Source of the DNA: Heterotrichella gracilis
Lineage: Eukaryota > Sar > Xanthophyceae > Tribonematales > Xanthonemataceae
Length of the DNA: 64,000 nucleotides
Assembly (NCBI GenBank): GCA_032358255.1
Contig: JAULBX010018414.1
Coordinates: 1 to 64,000 of the forward strand
Direction of reading: 5' to 3'
The notes below the pieces were generated by a model. It saw only the letters and a list, made by a program, of their open reading frames with translations, was not told the DNA's origin and searched no databases. Shown piece after piece: positions 55,544-64,000 of the stretch. Both the position numbers and the translations under genes were made by a program. The first letter of the stretch is position 1. Each line of letters begins with the position of its first letter.

Positions 55544-57818
55544 CTAGACACCAATAGACATGATTGCCACCCCGTCTGTGCTGCCGGCTGCCGCTGGAGC
55601 AGTTGCTGGCGCCAGGGTGTTGGCGCCAGCAGGGGAGTCAGCATTGTCAGGGGGCAGCGCAAAGCAGAGCAAGTAGGGCGCGCCTCCCGGCCCGTGGGGC
55701 ATCATGCCGGAAGGAAGGGGTCCTGGGGCTGGGAGTGGGGTGGATCCGCCGCCAGGGGCGGCCAGTGGGGCTCCCATGCCAAACTTCCCGCGGCGGGGGC
55801 CAGGGAACCTGGGTCCATCATGTCCACCCATGCCCCTACCCCTGCCGCAGCCAGGCCCTGAGGGACCCTGCGGTGGCGCATCAGCAGGGGGAGCAGGGGG
55901 GATCCACAGGAAGGGGAGGGTGCCGTTCCACTCGCCGTCCACCAGCTCGGGCAGGGAGCCGTTGATGAAGGAGAGGCCGGTGAGGTTGCCGTCAAAGTCC
56001 TTCATGGCCTGGAAAATGGCTGGGTCGGGGCCGGGACCAGGGGCAGCAGCTCCTGGGAAGGGACCCTTGTGGTGGGGACCCTTGTCGCCGCCTGGGAAGC
56101 CCCCACGTGGCAGTGGTCCGGGTGCGCCAGGGAAGGGGTGTGACCCGTTGATGCCGGGGAAGGGGGCTGACTCGTTGAACTTGGGGATGGTGGCGTTGAG
56201 GGTGATGTTGAAGTTGGGGGGGAGGGGGAGGCAGCCAAAGGGGAAGGGGATTGGGCCTGCAAGGGGAGGAACAGCAGCAGGTTAAGGATTGTGGTAGGGT
56301 ATTTAATCCAGCTCACAATGGTGGCAATGTAATTCAAGGGCAGAATGGGTTCTGTCACTGGCCAATGTGAGATAAAAGTGAGTGCATTGTGAAGCTGTCA
56401 GCATGAGTGTGGGGCAAGCTGTGCTGCATGTACTGCATGATGACATTGTGTGCATGCCGAGCTCAGGCACCAACTCCTGCAAACAGGTGGCTATACATAA
56501 GAGGGTATATACGCACCAAAGTCAAAGCCATCTGCAGAGGGGCCCTCAGCAGCGCCGTCGCATGGGCCGCCATGGCCACCGGGACCATCAGCACCGTGGG
56601 GTCCCTTAGGGTCACCACCACGTGGGCCGCCCTGTGGGCCTCCAGCGCCCTGTGGGCTGTCACCGCCACGTGGGCCATGTGGACCGTCGCCGCCGTGGGG
56701 TCCGCCCTGCCCAGCGCCGCCGTGGGGTCCGTCAAAGGCTGCACATGGTGGGTGGGTGTTAGTGGGTGTGGGTACGTGTGTTACAGTGATGGCGGTTGTT
56801 GTGGGTGCTGGTGGTGGTGGTGGTGGTGCTGGTGTGGGGTGACAAATGGTGGAACGAATGGAACAAAGTGCGGCGCAGCTTCATGGCGCCTTGCCATGGT
56901 GAGTGCATCACGGTGAGGTGTCAGGCATCCAGCTCTGGCCATGGCTATCAAGAGCAATGAATTGGCACTGGCGCGCAATGCCGCGCAGGTGCAGTCAAAG
57001 AGACAAATATGCATCAGGGATGCCATTTAGGGGTTTAGGGTTTAGGGTGGTGCAAACCCTAAACCCTAAACCCATTGCATCCCCTGCTTGGGGTGTTTCG
57101 CTCACCTTGCAGCAGGCCGCGGTGGCCATTGGTGTGGTGGTTGCGGCTGCCCTCAGTGCCGGTGGTGGCCATGGGTGCCTTGGGTGGGCGGTTGCCGTGG
57201 GGAGGCCTGGCGGGGTGGGGTGGGCGGAGGGGCGCGGGTGGGCGATCACCTGCAAGGGGTGGAACAGAGTCAGTGTGGGCAAGGGGAGTGAGCATGTGGA
57301 CTATGTACAGGGCAATATGCCGTTGTCATAACTGTAGTTGTATGCATTGGAAGGGCATTAAGGGTGGCATACGGGTGTACAGGGTTGAGCGGTGCAGGAC
57401 ATTTTGGAAGTGCAGCGCAACACCCTAAACACCCTAGGGTGTAGGGCTACATGTGAAATTGCGGTGAAAGTTCAAGGAGGCAGGTGTGCAGTTGACAAGT
57501 CACGGGCTTACCTTTAGGGCCTTCATCACCCTTTGGCTCTGGCTTGGGACCCTTTGGCTCTGGCCTGGGACCCATGTCGCCAGGGCCATGGGGCTTGCCC
57601 CCCTTGCCACCAGGGCCGGGGTGGGGCAGGTCACCATTGGGACCAGCTAGAGGGTGCTCTGGCTCTGTACCAGGAGCTTCAGCAGGCCTTGGGATCTTTG
57701 GTGGCCTTGGTGGGTGGGTGGCAGAGTCCTTGGCTTTGCCCTTGGCTTCGGTGGTGAGGGGGGCACCTATGGCCAGGGCTGCCACGAAGGCGAAGAGGAG
57801 CAGCGAGCGGCGTGCCAT
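55544..57818 (-). CDS. Secreted Pro/Gly-rich glycoprotein A
   Basis: Exons 57818-57512, 57249-57106, 56738-56517 and 56256-55544 give 461 residues. MARRSLLLFAFVAALAIGAP is a signal peptide. Residues 25-105 carry PEPKGPKPEPKG-type repeats, the next exon is basic and His/Pro-rich, and the third is built of GGPHGGDGPHGPRGGD-like units. The last starts GPIPFPFGCLPLPPNFNITL and has several N-x-S/T sites (NIT, NAT, NES, NGS, NLT, NGT), so heavy N-glycosylation is likely. It ends in an Ala/Pro/Thr-rich tail. This looks like an extracellular matrix or cell-wall protein; I do not recognise a named family. Gene B, 4 kb to the right, is its tandem paralogue. Confidence 0.8.
57031..57073. repeat. Head-to-head telomere-like palindrome in gene A intron
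   Basis: Arms gggtttagggtttaggg (57031-57047) and ccctaaaccctaaaccc (57057-57073) are exact reverse complements around a 9-base loop. Less exact pairing (gatgcc against gcatc) extends outward. Two plant-type telomeric runs thus face each other within an intron. Confidence 0.92.
57419..57446. repeat. Small CCCTA/TAGGG palindrome
   Basis: acaccctaaacaccct is followed directly by agggtgtaggg, another short meeting of the two telomere-like orientations, in the first intron of gene A. Confidence 0.6.
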
Positions 57819-60067
57819 GGTGGCTGTAATGCAGTGGTGCCTGTGGGATGGTACACATGCAGGTTAAGAGGGCATATCTGTGTGGTATGCCTGGTTTATC
57901 TGAAGCGGATTGGTCTGGCCTAGGCCGGAATGCGGACCGCATGCACCCATGTGGGTGACAAATTTGCATGGAACTTTTGAAATTGCTGCGTACTATGCAG
58001 ATGCTGAGAAAGTTGATTGTAAAAATGGCGTGCCGCAGACTTGTGATTGGAGGGGTTGGGCGACGCGGTTCGCAATGTTGCGCTAGTGCATGCATGTTGT
58101 TGAACACCCAAGTCATGACACGAACACGCTGTGCATACATACGCGCAGGCAAGTCAACACAGCTTGTAATAAAACCACACCCACATAACCGTCGCAATTT
58201 ACCTTGAATATTTTTATGGGCTCAGGAGAGCTGGGTTCCAAACCACGGTGTGGGAGCGAGGTACTCGAGTGTGGGCTCAGTGTGCCGCGAGGTACCACCT
58301 GCAAAGCCACAAAGTTGCTCAGTGATCTAGACAGAAGGCTTTAAAGGGAGGTGGGGCGCTCGTGCAACACAACGACGCCTGCTCTGCTTGCGCACGCTAG
58401 GCGCGCGCCGAATGGCCTCTCACCCAGCTTCCAATTCGAATGCACAGCCCTACGAAGTGTTGGTGACACAAAGCAGCGAAGGGTGGCAGCAATAGCAAAT
58501 CAGGTGTCGCTGGGACTGCACGGGTGCTCGCTTGCACCCTTAAAAACGCACCAGCAAGGGTTGAAGCATCAGCACTTTTCGCGGGAACTGTACGTCAGCT
58601 GGCAGGGTGGGCATGCATACAGTAGTGCATGGTGGTGGTGCAGACTGTAGTGTGTCCCTGACAGGTACTTAGCTGAAGCAAGATCATACCCGTACTTTGA
58701 AGGTCGTCAGGCGGCGTTGCTGTGTGGGAGAGGTCCGGACCCTGCCCACTGGCGTATGGTGTGTTGCTAAACCCCAGTGTTGCAGTTGCAGAGGGCTACA
58801 GTAGTGTGAGGGGCTGCAGGTAGGCAGTATGATACCAGGCTTTGCAAGTGGGCCACTTATGTAGCAATCGTAAGCTTCTAGGCGTGGAAGTCAGCGCCGG
58901 GCCCAGGTCACCAGCCAGTTTCCTCAACCGGTGCCTGTTGGTATCGGCAGCACTTGGAAGGCGAGCTGGAAGCCAAGGTGGAAAACAGTTATGAACCAGG
59001 GAGTGTCGCACCTGCGACCCCCTGGGGGTCGATCTGACGCTGTTCAAGAAGCCAAGTTTGAGCAAGTGCTGAGGAGCTAAACGCTGTGGAAAAGGACAAG
59101 CTTGCTGCACTTGACGGGCAGCTGCTTCTGAAGCCAGGAGCCTGCACACCCATGGGCCCACGAGGGCTTGCACATATATTGGAAGATGGAGGGCATACAA
59201 GCCACCTGTGTCTCCCTCTGCACACTGTTGTAGCCGCCCATTGCTGTGTTGTTGGGCGTTTTATACCGTGACACGGCGATCCTGTGCAGTACACGCTGCT
59301 CTTACCATCTATCTCTGCACTGATGGCTCCCCGGGCCAAGCCTGCCTGCTGGCATCAGGAGCAACTCAGGATAACGATTGCCAGCGGCTGTCCCAGGCAA
59401 TGGTATGTTCACTAAACACTTGAGCAGGCTTTACCAGGCTTCAGACTGTAAAGTGCACCCATTTATACAACTTCTTCCACCCCATGTGACTCCACCACCA
59501 TCACACCGGCACAATATGGCGCACAATACTTGTCTGTGCATGTCTAGATTTCCTTTCCAGGTTGTGAGACCTATTCAAATACAATTTTTCAAGTACCTTC
59601 TTGGACCCGCAAGGTGACGTGAGGCAACCCATTCATGCCGCGCTGTTGTGGGGCCAGACATGGGCACCCTGACATGCGTGGGCCATGATTGCAAACAGAA
59701 GAGTACGCGTGCTCGAACTTGACTGTATAGGTTTGCATGCCGCAGCATTTCCCATCTTACAATTAGCCAAGTAATACAAAAAATTTCGTCATGGGGTACA
59801 ATAACCCTGTCACACCGTATTGCCCAGAATAAATACTGAAACGACGGTTCCACCATGCTGACCCAACAAACTTGCATGAATTATGAACATTTTCGTAATG
59901 ATTACTATCTCAATTGGAACGTTGATTTTGGATCACATACTTCTAGAAATATTTCAAGGAAATCATACGCTTGCAGCAGCAATGTTAGCGCCACCGGCAA
60001 ATGTAAAAAGGCATTGTGCCTTGGTAGCGCAAGGAATACAAGCGCATGATAATAATCATCAGCGCAA
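57819..60067. other. Upstream region of gene A, duplicated upstream of gene B
   Basis: Parts of this region recur at an offset of about 4.0 kb: gcagtggtgcctg just before the start codon, acaggtact-agct at 58661 against 62689, and gaagccaaggtggaaaaca at about 58970 against 62951. No gene is supported. The stretch 59340-60060 shows no such match and holds nothing I can name. Confidence 0.55.
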
Positions 60068-60228
60068 CTAAGTTCTCAAACAGGCAACACAAAAAAATGT
60101 CTGGCCCACGGTGGCGCCTGTGCGCCAACCAGGGGCATGACTCATTGCACTTGGGAATGGTGGAGTTGAGGAGATGTCGAAGGTGGCTGGCAGTGGGAAG
60201 CAGCCAAAGGGAAAGGGGACGTGACCTG
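60068..60228 (-). pseudogene. Decayed last exon of paralogue B
   Basis: After a conserved acceptor (ctccctttcag) the sequence encodes GHVPFPFGCFPLPATFDI, matching the start of gene A exon 4 (GPIPFPFGCLPLPPNFNI). Further similarity (STIPKCNES against ATIPKFNES) is in another frame, so a frameshift lies between, and homology then stops. In phase it could still be joined to gene B through a weak donor inside its exon 3. Confidence 0.7.
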
Positions 60229-60479
60229 AAAGGGAGGAACAGTACCAGGTTAGGGCATTGTGGCAAGATATTTCAAACAGGTCAGGGTGTTCAGGGCTGA
60301 ATAGTTCATCTAGCAGCACAAACGGGTGCATATGTCCAAAAACATGTGAAGCCAGGAGTGCGCATTAGCTGCTCAACATATGACCGGAGCAACATATGCA
60401 TGCATTGAAGATACCTCTGGAATGCGGTAGTATACAATGAGCAGGTGAGACAAGAACGATGAGTGCACTCACATTGGGC

Positions 60480-61852
60480 CTAGGCAGCAATTGCCGCCGC
60501 CACAGGATCTGCTCCAACCTCGACCACCACACCCTTGTGGCATGGCTCGCCATGTCCACTGTGGCCGTGGGGGCCATGCTCGTGATCACCGCCATGTGGG
60601 CCACCATGTGGACCATCATGTGGTCCGTCGTGGGGGCCATCATGTGGTCCGTCGTGGGCGCCATCATGCGGGCCGTCAAAGCGCCCAACAGCTGCACAGC
60701 AGAATGGGGTGTCAAAGGATGTAGGGTAGGTACAGCAGCGGGTGGTATAGCGACGGTGGCACATGGGGCTTGGTGTCATGCATGGGGTACACATGCACGC
60801 ATTTACGGCTGGCGGTAGGTGCTGCTAGCAGGGGTGCAGCACATGAAAGGGCATCAAATAAGTGGCAGCAGCATGGGCCCCTCCTATGCGGGAATGGTCA
60901 GACACGCCCGCTAGCGGCGGCGGTGGCACAACGCGCTGCTTACTCACCTTTCAGCAGGCCGCGGTGGCCAGTGGAATGGCGGTTGCGGATGCCATCATGG
61001 GCTTCGGTGGTTGCCTCGGGTGCCTTGGGTGGGCGGTTGCCGCGTGGGGGTTTGGAAGGGTGGGGTGGGCGGTCAGCTGCAAGGGGTGTAAGAATGTGAG
61101 TATTGCGGGAGGCGTTGGGGTACATGCATAGGAAATTCTATAAAAAGCAAAAAAAAAGCTGTAATAGGTAGCAAAATTATGTGACTGCCAAATACATATT
61201 TTAAAATACATGTTGTAAATATATATTAACAGTCCAGTTTAACTTTGTAGTTCTGTGACGCCACACTGTGGCTACTGCGGCGACACACCGGGCAAGGAGC
61301 GCAATTGGAATGGCAAATGCAAGCACGTATGTGCGCATGGCTGCTTGTCAATATTGCCTTACCTTTGGGGCTTTCCTTGCCCTTGCCGCCATGGCCCTTG
61401 GGCTCAGGCTTCACACCACCCCTGCCGCCATGGCCCTTAGGCTCGGGATGAACCCCGCCCTTGCCGCCATGACCCTTAGGCTCGGGCTTGTGACCCTTGC
61501 CGCCGTGGCCCTTGGGTTCTGGCTTGTGGCCCTTGTCTCCTGAGCCATGGCCATGGCCGTGGGGCTTGCCCCCCTCCCCGCCGGGGTGGGGGAGGTCCTC
61601 CACGTCCCCAATGGGGCCGGGGGCAGGACCAGGGCCCGCTGCAGGCAAGGGAGTAGGTGCGGGGTGCTCTGACTCCGGACCAGGGGCTTCTACTGGCTTG
61701 GGGCCTGGGCTCATTTTCCTTGGGCGGTTGTCTGGGCCCTCGCCCTCGCCCCCGCCCCTGCCCCTGCCCCTGCCCTTGGCTTGGGTGGCGAGGGGTGCGC
61801 ATATGACCAGGGCTGTCATGAGGGCGAAGAGGAGCAGGGAGCGGCGCGCCAT
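60480..61852 (-). CDS. Secreted Pro/Gly/His-rich protein B, shortened paralogue of A
   Basis: Exons 61852-61363, 61076-60948 and 60691-60480 give 276 residues. The signal peptide MARRSLLLFALMTALVICAP is nearly that of gene A. Exon 1 is expanded with KPEPKGHGGKGH-type units. Exon 2 (NRPPKAPEATTEAHDGIRNR) matches gene A exon 2. Exon 3 is a run of GPHDG units ending HGEPCHKGVVVEVGADPVAA and a stop. In gene A the same exon splices on; here the frame runs through to a stop, and the next exon is decayed (60068-60228). An alternative splice at GEPCHKG would restore a short joined tail. Likely a cell-wall or extracellular protein, like A. Confidence 0.7.
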
Positions 61853-63487
61853 GGTGGATTTCCTGCAGTGGTGCCTGCGGCATCCCAAGAAGGGGTGAGT
61901 GTGGGAGCCAATTGCGTCGCTGTGGGATGTGCTGTGACAGTTGTTGCACAATTGCCGTTGCTATGTATGCACAGAGCAGAAAACAAGCGCATACAGATAT
62001 TCACATGCCGTGTGTTTGGAGGTGCTAGGCGAATTATGGGTGCACATCATGAGTGCGCTGAAGGAGGGGTGTTCCCTTGCAAGGTTTAGGGTTTAGGGTA
62101 GGGTTTATGTTAGTTCAGTACATGGTGCAATGGCCAGGCCAGCCACGCTTTGAAATCCCCACCACAACGCATTTACCTCAAGTATTCGAGCTGGGCAAAG
62201 GCTGGGTTACAACCGACACGTATAGCCTACAGCGCTTACAGGCTAGCCAAGTAGCTAGTCTGGGTAAGTCTAGGAGCGAATTAGGGACAATGTGCCAGAA
62301 TCGAGTTGTTTCGATGCTCCGTACAGGAATTCGGACAATAATCAGGTTTCCCGTGCAGCACAACGAAGTGAAAACGAACGGTAACCTGAAAGTGAGGTTG
62401 CTGGGGGGGCACGTGGCGATTGCGTCAACACTGGCATTGAGCCTGGTTGCAGACCAGCTCCAGACCCAGTTCGTTTCCACACCTCTGTGAAATGCTGGTG
62501 AAAATTTTGCAGAGAAGAGTACAGGCTATTTTGCGTCGTTGTTCCTGGATTGGGGTTTCAGACGCATGGCTTGGTGTGGGGCATGACGTACATTTCCCGC
62601 GAAAAATTATTTTGGTTCGTGCAGCCTGGAAACGTGGGAGTCTCCACGCATATATGCAGGGTGTGATCGTGTATAATTTGGTGCGTTTACAGGTACTCAG
62701 CTCGGTTGGGAGCATGCTCGTACCTGTTGAAAGTAGGTCACGCTGTGGCGAATCAGTGACGCTGCCCAGCGAGGCCGATCGACAGGGGAATACTGGGTCA
62801 CAGGCAGGCAAAGTGTAATAGGCTTTGCTAAGCAGGTGTCTAAGCATGCCCACATATGCAGTTCAGCGCAGACCTCAAGGAAGATACGGAGACACCTGTC
62901 CAAACTTTGTCAACGTGCTTGTACCTCTAGACCCCCAAGGAAGGCGGGCTAGAAGCCAAGGTGGAAAACACCACAGAATTGAGGAAAGGGTGTGCTTGCC
63001 ATTGCAACGTATTTCCTCCAATAACGGCTGCTAAGGAGTGGTTGGGAGAGGTAACTCAGGGCTGACAAACAGCAACTTGCTTATTGCAAGCAGAATCTTG
63101 CAAAGCAGCCATGGCGGCACTGATGGGTTCCCCATGCCCCCATGCACATGCATATAATAGAATAGTAATAGAATAATGATGAAAAGCCCGCCGCATATGC
63201 GGGTGACTCCTGAGGGTGCCAGCCACGGGGAATGATTCCTGCACCTCCGGGTGATGCACAGGCACTTCAGCTGCTATAGTGTTACTAGCGTGCTCAGTAT
63301 ATGTGTTGTGCGGTTCACATGTTCAACAGTGACTGCAACATTGCACCAAACAGCCGGCGATTATGGTACAACAGGGCGCGGAAGCAATGGCTGGTGTGCC
63401 GCATATTTTGCATTGGCAACAGCACTTCATCACGCATGAATGCAGCAACTGCACATATATGTATCAACGACCACTATATCTATCTAA
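61853..63487. other. Upstream region of gene B
   Basis: This carries the right-hand copies of the duplicated flank described for gene A. A telomere-like run (ggtttagggtttagggt) lies at 62083-62099. A hairpin of the cccgc/gcggg type lies near 63186, like one at 20.87 kb. No gene supported. Confidence 0.5.
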
Positions 63488-64000
63488 GAAAGAAAGAAAG
63501 AAAGAAAGGGAACGCCCAGAGGCGTAGTTGGGGGGCAACTGGCTCGCACCAGGGCACCACACCAGCCAGAACGGCTGGTCAAGGGTAGGCCCGGAGGCCT
63601 AGTTAGCCAATGCCCGCAGGCATGGCATGTAAAAGGGTTTGGCATTTAGTGTACACAGCATAGGAGCCTTGAATAGCAAGGAGTTGCAACTCAGGAATAA
63701 GTTTGGTAATCACACGTGGAGCTAAACCTAGAGCAGTCAGGGCTTCAAACGTAGAAACTGGGACAATGCCGGTGGTGTCAATAATTAGTGCATGACAGGT
63801 GACGCTCCAACCATCGTTTCTGAGGTGGGTAGCTAGACCAACGGGTCTGAGATGGGTGGCCTGTCCTGTGTGCTGGTTGAGTGCTGCAAGATGATCCGTA
63901 TGAATAGGAAGTGACTTTGAATCCAGCTATGCAAACTGGAAAGGCTGTATGACGTCAATGTGGTAACTGTTAAAAACAGTAAAAAAATGGCTTATCAAGG
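63488..64000 (-). mobile_element. LINE (non-LTR retrotransposon) 3' end, cut by window edge
   Basis: Read on the minus strand, 63603-63915 encodes a C-terminal segment typical of LINE ORF2 proteins: HTDHLAALNQHTGQATHLR, LRNDGWSVTCHALIIDTTG, ALTALGLAPRVITKLIPEL, then a stop at 63603-63605. A short 3' untranslated part ends in repeated tttc units (63488-63513). Further upstream the frame meets a TAG at about 63930, so the copy may be dead or an intron-like junction may be present. A second 3' end of the same family lies at 54.9 kb on the other strand. The family cannot be named from this part. Confidence 0.75.

Overview
The window looks like nuclear DNA of a green plant-lineage organism, most likely a green alga. 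Genes carry 2 to 19 exons with mostly GT-AG introns. Two proteins are typical of plastids (an atypical Cys/His-rich thioredoxin and a PPR-SMR protein). Plant-type telomeric heptamers (TTTAGGG/CCCTAAA) are scattered through introns. I cannot name the species. All gene models were built by eye from splice sites and reading phase; those given with exon lists keep one open frame across every junction unless stated.

Layout: 0.5-4 kb, an unrecognised partial gene and a proline-rich RING protein whose reading frame is broken (+). 4.9-12.4 kb, a 19-exon NT-C2 coiled-coil protein (-), divergent from a WDR20/CreC-type WD40 protein (+, 13.4-16.5). Then on +: a glutathione peroxidase (17.0-18.1), a 149-residue coiled-coil protein (19.3-20.4) and a vasculin-like protein (21.8-24.0). 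A p32/MAM33 mitochondrial matrix protein (-, 25.5-27.8) is divergent from a two-domain DUF4864-like protein (+, 28.4-31.4). Next come a small membrane protein and a stray MAM33 C-terminal fragment (32.2-33.1). A 12-exon PPR-SMR gene fills 34.8-41.1 and a fucosyltransferase-like glycosyltransferase 42.1-43.6. An ACHT thioredoxin (-, 45.4-47.3) is divergent from plastid-type 3-phosphoglycerate dehydrogenase (+, 48.7-54.0). The last 9 kb holds two LINE 3' ends in opposite orientation and a tandem pair of secreted Pro/Gly-rich protein genes (-), one intact and one shortened.

Functional themes are plastid and redox housekeeping (serine synthesis, thioredoxin, peroxidase, organelle RNA), ubiquitin-linked factors (RING, WDR20) and cell-surface glycoproteins. 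No operon-like logic links them; divergent pairs share intergenic regions of roughly 0.6 to 1.3 kb.

The most unusual signal is a recurrent pattern I call exon echoes: short tandem copies of an exon end together with its splice site, left in the neighbouring intron, often next to CCCTAAA/TTTAGGG tracts. At least eight clear cases occur in four unrelated genes. I know of no standard feature name for this.
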